Source of the DNA: CAVVAL01 sp963742725
GTDB lineage: Bacteria > Actinomycetota > Actinomycetes > Mycobacteriales > Cryptosporangiaceae
Assembly: GCA_963742725.1 (NCBI GenBank)
Contig: CAVUMX010000001.1
Location: 2,810,791 to 2,874,790, forward strand
DNA length: 64,000 nt
Direction: 5' to 3'
Below, in pieces: positions 11,297 to 18,821 of the stretch. Both the position numbers and the translations under genes were made by a program. Under the pieces are notes generated by a model. The model worked only from the letters and a program-made list of their open reading frames with translations. It made no database searches and was not told the DNA's origin. Each line of letters begins with the position of its first letter. Positions within the stretch are counted from its first letter, which is position 1.

Positions 11297-13833
11297 GACC
11301 CCTTCGCGGTACGGACGGCCGCCGCGGCGTCCACGATGCCGGCACCGAACGTGTTGGCCACGCCGCAGTCGTCGCCGGTCTGCATGGTGGTCGCGCGGGC
11401 GGTGGTCCGGAGGATCTCGGCGGTGCCGTCGATGTCGCCGACCAGGGCGGGGTTGGCCTGCCACATCAGCGCGACGACGCCGGCCACGTGCGGCCCGGCC
11501 ATCGACGTGCCGTCCTGCTCGTCGTAGGTGCCGTCGGGCATGGCGGACAGGATCTTCTCGCCTGGCGCGACCAGGTCCGGCTTGACCCGGTCGCTGCCGT
11601 CCACCGCCACCGGACCACGGCTGGAGAAGTCGCTCACCTGCCCGCCCCTGTTCACCGATCCGACGGTGAGCGACTCGGGATAGAGGGCGAGCGGGTCGCG
11701 GACGGTTCCGCAGCCGGCGTAGCCCGTGTTGCCCGCGGACACGACGACGAAGATGCCGGCGGCCTCCAATGCCTGGACGGCCGGCCGCAGCGAACTCGGA
11801 TCGCACCCCTCCAACTCGGGACAGCCCCACGAGTTGTTGAGGACGTCGGCAGCGCGGGCGGGGTCACCGTCGCGGAGCGGGTCGCCGCCGCGCGGGAACG
11901 GCGCCAGCATGAACTGGAGACAGGTGAGGTAGACGGCCGGGTTGCCGAGGTTCCGGCTGAGGTTGACGCACCCGATCCATTCGGCGCCGGGCGCCACCCC
12001 GACGTTCTCCCGGCCCACAGCGGTAGCGGTCGTGTGCGTGCCGTGCCCGCCGACGTCGGTGGGGGATCGGGTTTCGTTCCAGGGGTCGTACCAGTTGTAG
12101 TCGTCGCCGCTGGTCCGCCCGCGGTAGTTGTCGCGCAGCGCCGGATGCCGGCCGTCGACCCCCGAGTCGGACTCGCCGACGACGATGCCGGTGCCGTCCA
12201 CCTTCAGGTCGTTCCAGACGGTCGGCGCGCCGATCATCCGCAGGTTCCACACCGGGTCGGCCGGTGCTTCCGTCCGGGGTCCCCGCTGGACCGGCGGGTC
12301 GAACGGCAGCGGGCGCAGGCGCGGGCTGGCGAGGAGACGGTCGACCTCGCCACGGTTCCCGAGCCACACCCGGTTCACCGGGCTGTCCGGGATCTCGACG
12401 GCATTGACCAGGTAGAACGACGTGAACTCGATGCCGCGTTCGGTGAGGTCGCGCCGCAGGTCACGCTGGGTCCGCTCGGCGTGGCCGACCAGCCGCTCGT
12501 ACGTCCGGCGGCGGCGCTCGTCGATGTCCGGTACGGCGTCGAGCCCGCTGAGATCGGCCTGGCTGTCGAGGATCGCGAACAGCCGTTCGCCGTGGAAACC
12601 GGGCTGGCCGGCGGTCGCGCCCACCCCGGCGCCGGCCACGGCCAGGGCGGCCGCGAGCCCGGCCGCGACGAACCGCGGCGCCCGCCCCGCCGTGACGACG
12701 CCGGCGAGCAGCGCGACGAGGAGCCCGGCCAGGGCAGCGACGAGTGTGTACCGGCCGACATCCGCGAACCCCAGCAGGATCGTCAGTTCCTCGGGATCGG
12801 CGAACGCCAGCGGACCGAGCGCGGCGAGCCCGATGACGACGGCGCCCGGGTACCAGCGCAGCCCGTCCGGGTAGGCGAGCGCGGCCAGCGCGAACCCGGT
12901 GGGCGGGACGGTGAGCAGGAGGGCGAGGTGGGTACCGCTCGGACCGGCGCCGGCGAACAGCAGCGCCAGCGCGGTTCCGGCGGCGAGCCCGGCCACCGAG
13001 ATGTGCGGCCAGCGCCGCATCGGCGCCTCCGCGAAGGCCGGCCACAGGAACCGGCTCAGCAGGGTTCCGCCAAGCACGCCGAGCGCGACGGCCGCCGCCA
13101 CGGCGAGCACGGTGTCCGTCACCGATCCGAGCGCGCCGAGCCACCACCACGGCAGCAGCAGCGCGAGGCCGGCAGCGGCTGCCGCGAACGTCCTGCCGGC
13201 GACCCGCGCCGGGGTGGCGCCGGGCGCGGGCGCGGCGGATGGCGGCGCGGCGGTCGGCGGCGCGGCGGTCGGCATGGCCGGGCCTGGAATCGGGCCTGCG
13301 GGTCCCGCGCTCGGGTCGGCGAGTCCCGCGCTCGGGGCGGCGCCGGGCGCGGGGGTGGCCGGGCGGTTGCCGACGAGGGCGAGCAGCGCGGCCAGGCCGG
13401 CGGCGACCACGGCCAGCGACGGGACCGAGTACAACGTGTCCACCGGCGGGAGCGCCCGCATCAGCCCGAGGACGGCGAGGCAGCCGAGCGCGACGGCCCA
13501 GGTCCGGGCGACGGCGCGCGGCTTCGGACGCCGGATCATCAGCGCGGCCGGGACGATCACCAGCCCGGCGAGCAGCGCGTTGCCGATCGCGATGAGCGGC
13601 CAGGCGACGGCCGGGAAGTCGGTCTCGAGCGTCAGCAGCGACTGCTCGACGAACCAGGCTCCGACGTGGAGCACGACCGTGCCTCCCACGGCGACGACGC
13701 CCGCCACCGAGAGGAATGTGACGACGACCCAGCCCGGAACGCCGGCCCGGGTCGGCTCGCCAGGCGGCGTCCACGGCACGTCGGCGGATCGCTCGGCATG
13801 CGGCGGTGCCCACGGGTCGGGGGTCTGGTCCAT
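11293..13833 (-). CDS. Polytopic membrane serine protease (subtilase, S8)
   Basis: 846 residues. Residues 1-30 are Pro-rich; about 30-430 carry roughly ten or more hydrophobic helices, interrupted near 155-205 by an Ala/Pro-rich segment. The remainder is an extracellular-type subtilisin domain. The triad is D556 (ESDSGVDGRHP), H597 (GGHGTHTT) and S777 (GTSMAGPHVAG), with the oxyanion Asn at N702 (VVSAGN). Between membrane part and protease, FYLVNAVEIP resembles the prodomain-like segment of bacillopeptidase-type subtilases. No N-terminal secretion signal is apparent other than the first helix. Most bacterial subtilases are secreted or have a single anchor, so this architecture is unusual. The start ATG is preceded by a short 76-bp gap shared with the divergent glpD. 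Confidence 0.9.
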   Translation of the reverse strand: MDQTPDPWAPPHAERSADVPWTPPGEPTRAGVPGWVVVTFLSVAGVVAVGGTVVLHVGAWFVEQSLLTLETDFPAVAWPLIAIGNALLAGLVIVPAALMIRRPKPRAVARTWAVALGCLAVLGLMRALPPVDTLYSVPSLAVVAAGLAALLALVGNRPATPAPGAAPSAGLADPSAGPAGPIPGPAMPTAAPPTAAPPSAAPAPGATPARVAGRTFAAAAAGLALLLPWWWLGALGSVTDTVLAVAAAVALGVLGGTLLSRFLWPAFAEAPMRRWPHISVAGLAAGTALALLFAGAGPSGTHLALLLTVPPTGFALAALAYPDGLRWYPGAVVIGLAALGPLAFADPEELTILLGFADVGRYTLVAALAGLLVALLAGVVTAGRAPRFVAAGLAAALAVAGAGVGATAGQPGFHGERLFAILDSQADLSGLDAVPDIDERRRRTYERLVGHAERTQRDLRRDLTERGIEFTSFYLVNAVEIPDSPVNRVWLGNRGEVDRLLASPRLRPLPFDPPVQRGPRTEAPADPVWNLRMIGAPTVWNDLKVDGTGIVVGESDSGVDGRHPALRDNYRGRTSGDDYNWYDPWNETRSPTDVGGHGTHTTATAVGRENVGVAPGAEWIGCVNLSRNLGNPAVYLTCLQFMLAPFPRGGDPLRDGDPARAADVLNNSWGCPELEGCDPSSLRPAVQALEAAGIFVVVSAGNTGYAGCGTVRDPLALYPESLTVGSVNRGGQVSDFSSRGPVAVDGSDRVKPDLVAPGEKILSAMPDGTYDEQDGTSMAGPHVAGVVALMWQANPALVGDIDGTAEILRTTARATTMQTGDDCGVANTFGAGIVDAAAAVRTAKGS

Positions 13834-13909
13834 GGCTAAACCGTAGGGGCTGGGTCACACCGGTGCCGGCTCGACTGCTGGCTGGGCGGAGGCCACGTAC
13901 GGTGTATGG

Positions 13910-15658
13910 GTGCGCCGTGATCCCAGAGTGTCCCGATTCGCCGCCAGCCGGCTCGGTCCGCAGCAGCGGACGCGTGACGTCGCCCGCATGCGGGAGGAGA
14001 CGTTCGACGTCGTCGTGATCGGCGGTGGCGTCACCGGTGCCGGCGCCGCCCTGGACGCCGCCAGCCGGGGTCTGTCCGTCGCGCTGGTCGAGGCCCGCGA
14101 CTACGCGGCCGGCACGTCCAGCCGCTCCAGCAAGCTGATCCACGGCGGGCTGCGGTACCTGGAACAGCTCAACTTCGGCCTGGTCCGCGAGGCCCTGAAG
14201 GAGCGGGGGCTGCTGCTGACGACGCTCGCACCGCACCTCGTCCGTCCGGTGCCGTTCCTCGTCCCGCTGGAGCACCGGGTCTGGCAGCGCGCGTACTACG
14301 GCGCCGGCGTGGCGCTCTACGACACGCTCGGCAGCCTCTTCGGCGCCGCGCGCGGCCTGCCCCGGCACCGTCACCTGAGCCGGACGGGCGCCCGCCGGCT
14401 CTTCCCCGGCCTGCGCCGCGACGCCCAGATCGGCGCGATCCGCTACTACGACGGCCAGGTCGACGACGCCCGGTTCACGATGACGTTGGCGCGCACCGCC
14501 GCGTCCTACGGCGCCGCCTTCGGGACGAGCATGCGCGTGGTGGACGTGTTGAAGGACGTGCGCGAGGTCGTCGGCGTCCGGGTGCGCGACATGGAGACGG
14601 GCGAGGAGTTCGACGTCAGGGCCCGGACGGTCATCGCCGCGACGGGCGTGTGGAGCGACGACCTGTCCGAGATGCTCGGCGAGCGGCCTGGCCTGCGCGT
14701 ACGGGCGAGCAAGGGCGTCCACCTGGTGGTGCCCCGGAGCGCGATCAACGGCGATTCGGGGCTGATCCTCCGCACCGAGAAATCGGTGTTGTTCGTCATC
14801 CCGTGGGGCGGGCACTGGGTGATCGGCACGACCGACACCGACTGGGACCTGGACCGTGCCCACCCGGCAGCGTCCAGTGTGGACATCGACTACATCCTGG
14901 AACACGTCAACGAGGTGCTGGAGCGCCCGCTGACGCACGACGACATCGAGGGCGTGTACGCGGGGCTGCGGCCGTTGCTGTCCGGTGAGTCCGACGCGAC
15001 GAGCAAGCTGTCGCGCGAGCACGCGGTCGTCGAGCCCATGCTCGGGCTGATGCTGGTCGCGGGTGGCAAGTACACGACGTACCGGGTGATGGCGGCGGAT
15101 GTCGTCGACCTCGCCGCGCGCCGCCTCCGGAACACGCCGCCCAGCCGGACGGAACACGTCCCGCTGATCGGCGCCGACGGGTACTCGGCCGCATGGTCGA
15201 ACCGGGCCGAGACCGCGCGGCGGCACGGCGTCTCCGTCGGCGTCGTCGAGCACCTGCTGGAGCGGTACGGATCGCTGACGACCGACGTCCTGGCGCTGGT
15301 GGACGAGACCCCCGAACTGGCCAGGCCGCTGACCGGCGCCGCGGAGTACCTCGCCGCCGAGGTCGTGTACGCCGGTCTCGCCGAGGGTGCCCTGCATCTG
15401 GACGACGTCCTCACCCGCCGGACCCGGATCTCCATCGAGACGCCGCACCGCGGCCTGGACTGCGTCGAAGAGGTGGCCGACCTGCTCGCCCCCGTCCTCG
15501 GCTGGGACGCCGCCTCCCGCCGGCGCGAGGTCGAGCACTACCGGGCCCGCGTCGCCGCCGAACGCGAGTCGCAGCGCATGCCGGACGACCACACCGCCGA
15601 CGCCGCCCGCCTCGGCGCCCCCGACGTGCGCCGCCTCGCCCGGACACCCCGCCCGTAA
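13910..15658 (+). CDS. glpD: Glycerol-3-phosphate dehydrogenase (FAD)
   Basis: A 582-residue flavoprotein oxidising sn-glycerol-3-phosphate to dihydroxyacetone phosphate at the membrane and passing electrons to quinone. The FAD dinucleotide fold is VVVIGGGVTGAGAALDAA (about residues 34-51), followed by the family hallmark SSRSSKLIHGGLRYLE. A DAO C-terminal domain follows. GTG 13910 is chosen because TACGGT lies exactly six bases upstream, a leaderless pattern; ATG 13988 (MREETFDVVV) would give a shorter protein. The box GGCCACGTACGGTGT (13891-13905) is repeated exactly before the HAD gene at 28011. A terminator follows the gene. Confidence 0.93.
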   Translation: MRRDPRVSRFAASRLGPQQRTRDVARMREETFDVVVIGGGVTGAGAALDAASRGLSVALVEARDYAAGTSSRSSKLIHGGLRYLEQLNFGLVREALKERGLLLTTLAPHLVRPVPFLVPLEHRVWQRAYYGAGVALYDTLGSLFGAARGLPRHRHLSRTGARRLFPGLRRDAQIGAIRYYDGQVDDARFTMTLARTAASYGAAFGTSMRVVDVLKDVREVVGVRVRDMETGEEFDVRARTVIAATGVWSDDLSEMLGERPGLRVRASKGVHLVVPRSAINGDSGLILRTEKSVLFVIPWGGHWVIGTTDTDWDLDRAHPAASSVDIDYILEHVNEVLERPLTHDDIEGVYAGLRPLLSGESDATSKLSREHAVVEPMLGLMLVAGGKYTTYRVMAADVVDLAARRLRNTPPSRTEHVPLIGADGYSAAWSNRAETARRHGVSVGVVEHLLERYGSLTTDVLALVDETPELARPLTGAAEYLAAEVVYAGLAEGALHLDDVLTRRTRISIETPHRGLDCVEEVADLLAPVLGWDAASRRREVEHYRARVAAERESQRMPDDHTADAARLGAPDVRRLARTPRP

Positions 15659-15670
15659 CCCACCCATGGC

Positions 15671-15699
15671 GAAGGGGCCCTCAGAAGGAGGGCCCCTTC
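15671..15699. terminator. Bidirectional terminator between glpD and the thioester-protein gene
   Basis: GAAGGGGCCCTC (15671-15682) pairs with GAGGGCCCCTTC (15688-15699), a perfect 12-bp stem between two convergent stops (15658 and 15720). Confidence 0.8.
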
Positions 15700-15719
15700 G
15701 GTCCAGCTAGTGCGAGGGG

Positions 15720-16892
15720 TCAGGCTGTCTTACGGCGGCGGCTGAAGTAGAACAGCGCCGCGCCGCCGGCCACGAGGGCCAGGCCGGCCGTCACGAACAG
15801 TCCGACCTGGACGCCCGTGTTGGGCAGGCCGCCACCGCCCCCGTCATCCGTGCTCGGCGACGGGCTCGGCGTCTCGGCAGGCGTCGACGGTGACGTGCTC
15901 GGCTCCGGGCTGGGCGAGGCGGACTCCGACGGGCTCGGCGACGGCGAGTCCGACGGCTCCGGCCCACCAGCGGACTTCCAGGTGACGGTCGACTTGCCCT
16001 TGGCCTCCGCCTCCGAGTTGCTGGCGGTGATCAGGGTCTGGGTCTGGACGCCGTCGCCGCGGAACAGGCGCCCGGTCTTGATGGTGGCGCTGACCTTGGC
16101 GGCAATGGTGGCCTTCCCGTTGGCCGCGCCGTCCGGGACGTCCACGTAGAGCTTGGTGCCGTTGGTGGCCTCGCTGACCGGCGCGCCCTTGGCGTCGGTG
16201 AGCTTCGCGCCCTCGTCGCCCGTGAACTCCAGCTTGACCGATCCGGCGGTGGTCTTGACCGTCAGCGGACCCAGCTTGCTGCCCGCCTTGCCGGTGACCT
16301 TCTCCGGCGCGAGTTTCAGGGTGGGTGCCGGCTCGGCGTCCAGCCCGGTGTTCTTCTCGCCGGTCAGGTGCTCGTAGAGCGCGATGATGTCGGCGTCGGT
16401 GCGGTTCTCGTCGGGCTTCGTGTCGTTGCTGAAGTGCCAGATCGCGAGCTGGGTACCGGCAATGGCTTCGCCCTTGTCCAGGCCGTCGACGCCGGAGGCG
16501 TCCCGCAGCGCGTCGAGCTCGAGGTGCGGGAACGAGTTGTTCAGGATCCAGTTCACCTGGGCGGGCTTGGCCGTGAACCTGGTGCGCGTGTTCGGGTAGT
16601 TCGCCCAGTCGTCCTCGACCATGCGCGCGTTGTGCTTGGCCGGGGTCGTGAAGTCGATGCAGTAGGTGCGGACGTGGCCGCCACCGTCGAGGTTGATCCG
16701 GAAGAGCTGGGTGCTGAGCCGTTTGCCGTCGATATAGACGGAGGAGCCGTTGATGGTCTCCTGCGCGTCGACCGTGCCTGAGGCGCCGGTCGCGGACGCG
16801 GGTGCCGCTTGTCCGAAGAGGACGATCGCGGCGGTGATGGTGGCGCCGAGGGCGCCAAGCTGGCGGGAGGATGGCCGTAACAGAGAGCGCAT
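15720..16892 (-). CDS. Thioester-domain (TQXA) cell-wall-anchored surface protein, LPNTG
   Basis: 390 residues. A signal peptide covers about residues 1-35. The thioester domain has the Cys of VRTYCIDFT (C78) and the Gln of GTQLAIWHF (Q148), the pair that forms an internal Cys-Gln thioester in Gram-positive adhesins. About residues 165-300 resemble beta-rich repeats, then a Pro/Ser-rich wall-spanning linker. The end is LPNTG (356-360), a hydrophobic helix and RRRKTA, a sortase signal. ATG 16892 is chosen because the signal peptide begins there. Likely role: covalent attachment to a surface or partner protein. No sortase gene is in the window. Confidence 0.9.
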   Translation of the reverse strand: MRSLLRPSSRQLGALGATITAAIVLFGQAAPASATGASGTVDAQETINGSSVYIDGKRLSTQLFRINLDGGGHVRTYCIDFTTPAKHNARMVEDDWANYPNTRTRFTAKPAQVNWILNNSFPHLELDALRDASGVDGLDKGEAIAGTQLAIWHFSNDTKPDENRTDADIIALYEHLTGEKNTGLDAEPAPTLKLAPEKVTGKAGSKLGPLTVKTTAGSVKLEFTGDEGAKLTDAKGAPVSEATNGTKLYVDVPDGAANGKATIAAKVSATIKTGRLFRGDGVQTQTLITASNSEAEAKGKSTVTWKSAGGPEPSDSPSPSPSESASPSPEPSTSPSTPAETPSPSPSTDDGGGGGLPNTGVQVGLFVTAGLALVAGGAALFYFSRRRKTA

Positions 16893-16940
16893 AGCGTCGA
16901 TTCTGTGAGTGAGCGGACACCGAAATGGCCCAGGCAGGCT

Positions 16941-17025
16941 CCACTTGGGGCATACCCCGACCAAGTGGTCCGGAGTGTAGCGATCTACTCCTGGGCAGTC
17001 GCGAGTGCCCCTTGGGGCATACGCT
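16941..17025. promoter_or_regulatory. Divergent promoter region with repeated CTTGGGGCATAC box
   Basis: CTTGGGGCATAC occurs at 16944-16955 and again at 17011-17022. The first copy is inside an inverted repeat, CCACTTGG (16941-16948) with CCAAGTGG (16961-16968). The second ends in TACGCT (17020-17025), six bases before the GTG of the DUF4031 gene, fitting a leaderless -10. A regulator shared by the two divergent genes is possible. Confidence 0.45.
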
Positions 17026-17031
17026 CAGCCG

Positions 17032-17304
17032 GTGACCGTCCTCGTCGACCCGCCGGTCTGGCCAGCACGCGGCAGGCTCTGGTCACATCTCGCGAGCGAC
17101 GTGTCCTACGACGAACTCCACGCGTTCGCCGCGTTACTGGGTGCTCCGCCCCGCGCGTTCGAGCGCGACCACTACGACATCCCGGCAGACCGGTACGACC
17201 GGGCGGTCGCACTGGGGGCGGTGCCGGTGTCCAGCCGCGAGTTGGTGGAGCGGATTACCGGTGCGGGGCTGCGCCGCCGCAAACATCAGTCCCGAAAGCT
17301 CTAG
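17032..17304 (+). CDS. DUF4031 domain protein
   Basis: A 90-residue protein nearly all DUF4031. It opens with VTVLVDPPVWPARGRLWSHL and has FERDHYDIPADRYDRAVALG in the middle, features I associate with this family; the function is unknown. GTG 17032 is the start because TACGCT sits exactly six bases upstream and the family's first strand begins here. The stop (17302-17304) overlaps that of a small convergent membrane-protein gene. Confidence 0.8.
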   Translation: MTVLVDPPVWPARGRLWSHLASDVSYDELHAFAALLGAPPRAFERDHYDIPADRYDRAVALGAVPVSSRELVERITGAGLRRRKHQSRKL

Positions 17305-17450
17305 TCGCCCAGGATGCTGTGGTGCTGGGTCTCCAGCCGCTCGCGCGCCACGCTGCGTGAGTGGGACCAGAAGGCTGCCACCACGATCGCGGCCACCGAC
17401 ACGACAGCGGCGACGGAGAAGAGCGTCAGGACCAGTTCGATGTTGGTCAT
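17301..17450 (-). CDS. Small single-pass membrane protein (49 aa)
   Basis: ATG at 17450 opens a 49-codon frame: MTNIELVLTLFSVAAVVSVA, a continuing hydrophobic helix to about residue 28 (AAIVVAAFW), then a basic and polar tail SHSRSVARERLETQHHSILG and D. The helix-plus-cytoplasmic-tail pattern and normal codon use argue for a real gene. It begins 20 bases after the HD hydrolase stop, probably in the same transcript. No family was recognised. The ribosome binding site is weak (GGAAGCC). Confidence 0.55.
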   Translation of the reverse strand: MTNIELVLTLFSVAAVVSVAAIVVAAFWSHSRSVARERLETQHHSILGD

Positions 17451-17470
17451 GGACGGTGAGGCTTCCGCGC

Positions 17471-18160
17471 CTAGCCCCCTGCCGTCAAGGCCGCGGCCTC
17501 AATTGCCAGGTTGATTCGTGCCCGACGCTCCCATTTATCCCTTGCTGCGTCGAGGTTATAGAGGTGCGGACGGGCGAGAAGTGAGCGCAGAACAGCGGCC
17601 CGCCCGGCCCGGAACGTGGCGTCGTCGAGGTGCCCGTACTCCGTCCGGACGGCGTCCGCGTAGCGCCGGTACGCCGACGGGGGAGTGGCGAGGATGGCGA
17701 GATCCGCGTCACACAGGAGGGCGCCGTCGCGATCGTCCGGAGCGGGATCGTGACTTGCTGTGACCAGGATCAGGCGTGCCACCTCTGCTGTGGACTTCTC
17801 GGGCACGCCCAGCCGGTCCAACTCGGCGACGGCCAGATCCGCGCTCGCCTGCTCGTTGCCCGGCCGCGTCGGGTCGTACACGGCGTCGTGGAACCACGTG
17901 GCAAGCCGGACGGCGACGGCATCCCGGCCGTCCGCCAGGGTGTCCACATGGGACAGCATCGCCGCCAGGTGGTCGACCGTGTGGTACCGGCGGTGCGGCT
18001 CGCACCACCGGGCGAGCAACTCGACCCCGGCCGCCCGAACCGCGCCCCCACCCGCTGTGCCTGGTCCGGTCGTGCCTGGTCCGGTCGTGCCGGGGCCCGC
18101 CGCGCCGGGGGGTCGGGCTGCTGCGAGATCGGCGCACCAGGTGTCCAGCAACGCGTCCAC
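17471..18160 (-). CDS. HD-domain metal-dependent phosphohydrolase
   Basis: A 229-residue predicted phosphohydrolase of the HD superfamily. Metal ligands are suggested by RRYHTVDH (H60, H64) and WFHDAVYDP (H91, D92); a later SHDPA and CDADLA complete the pattern. Such proteins often act on nucleotides, but the substrate is unknown. Residues 22-36 hold a triplicated GPGTT insert encoded by short direct repeats, absent from the core fold. The GTG start is the only one that includes the first helix. It is divergent from the lipoprotein gene by 66 bases and upstream of the 49-residue membrane protein. Confidence 0.8.
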   Translation of the reverse strand: MDALLDTWCADLAAARPPGAAGPGTTGPGTTGPGTAGGGAVRAAGVELLARWCEPHRRYHTVDHLAAMLSHVDTLADGRDAVAVRLATWFHDAVYDPTRPGNEQASADLAVAELDRLGVPEKSTAEVARLILVTASHDPAPDDRDGALLCDADLAILATPPSAYRRYADAVRTEYGHLDDATFRAGRAAVLRSLLARPHLYNLDAARDKWERRARINLAIEAAALTAGG

Positions 18161-18226
18161 GGGACCAGTGTGACGTGGGCGCGCATCCGTGCGGAACCGG
18201 ACGATTGGCCCGGACGTCCAACGGTC

Positions 18227-18739
18227 ATGCGCCCACTGATTCTGATCCCCCTCGCCGCACTGCTCGTCGCCGGCTGTTCCGGCAAGGCCGAAGACACCGC
18301 CAGCTCGGACACGCCGAGCGCGTCGGCCAGCCCCAGCTCCAGCCCGAGCCCGAGCGGCTCGCCGAGCGCGCCGGCCAGCCCCACGGCCAGCCCTCCGTCC
18401 AACCCTGCGCCGCCGTTCCAGTCGGTGACGGTCGTCAAGACCGGCGGATTCGCCGGGGTGAACGAGACGATCAAGGTCACCTCGTCCGGTGCCGTCAACG
18501 GGACGAAGAAGCTCACCGCCACCGATCTGAACCAGCTCCGCGCCCTCGTCGCCGCGCCCGCGTTCGCCGCCGAGGCGAAGAGGAGCCCGCACGCCGGTCC
18601 GGACTGCCGCGACGGGTTCGAGTACCGCGTCACGAGCGGGCCGATCCAGGCGTCCGGCACCGACTGCGGCAACCTCGCCAAGGACGCCCCCACGATGTGG
18701 AAGATCGTCCAACTGATCGAGGCAGCCGCCGCACGCTAG
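18227..18739 (+). CDS. Putative lipoprotein
   Basis: 170 residues. A type II signal ends in the lipobox LLVAGC at C17. A Ser/Pro-rich linker (about residues 25-65) joins the membrane anchor to a small domain containing two Cys (in GPDCRDGFEY and SGTDCGNLAK), probably disulfide-bonded. No family was recognised. It would be an extracytoplasmic protein attached to the membrane. The gene is preceded by no clear ribosome binding site. Confidence 0.75.
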   Translation: MRPLILIPLAALLVAGCSGKAEDTASSDTPSASASPSSSPSPSGSPSAPASPTASPPSNPAPPFQSVTVVKTGGFAGVNETIKVTSSGAVNGTKKLTATDLNQLRALVAAPAFAAEAKRSPHAGPDCRDGFEYRVTSGPIQASGTDCGNLAKDAPTMWKIVQLIEAAAAR

Positions 18740-18760
18740 CCGCCCGGCCCGCGAGCCCAG

Positions 18761-18811
18761 CCCGCACCCCCGCGCCGGGCCCGCGGCCCGCACCCCGCGC
18801 CGGGCCCGCAG
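18761..18811. repeat. GC-rich tandem direct repeat
   Basis: Two nearly identical units of 26 and 25 bases, each beginning CCCGCACCCC and ending GGGCCCGC. Almost pure G and C. They lie between the convergent lipoprotein and XPB genes and may fold, but no T-run follows. Confidence 0.6.
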
Positions 18812-18821
18812 CCCGGGTCGG

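Noticed and set aside
10525..13839. A 1104-codon open frame on the + strand opposite the subtilase gene
   Set aside because: Its product is a low-complexity Arg/Gly-rich sequence without domains, while the opposite strand has a complete subtilase triad. High GC creates long antisense frames.
12461..15667. A 1068-codon open frame on the - strand across glpD and part of the subtilase gene
   Set aside because: No domains, composition of an antisense shadow, and it lies opposite the well-supported glpD.
18025..18120. Short direct repeats GGTCGTGCCTGGTCC in the HD gene as a CRISPR-like or mobile repeat
   Set aside because: They are in-frame and encode a GPGTT linker, so local slippage is a sufficient explanation.
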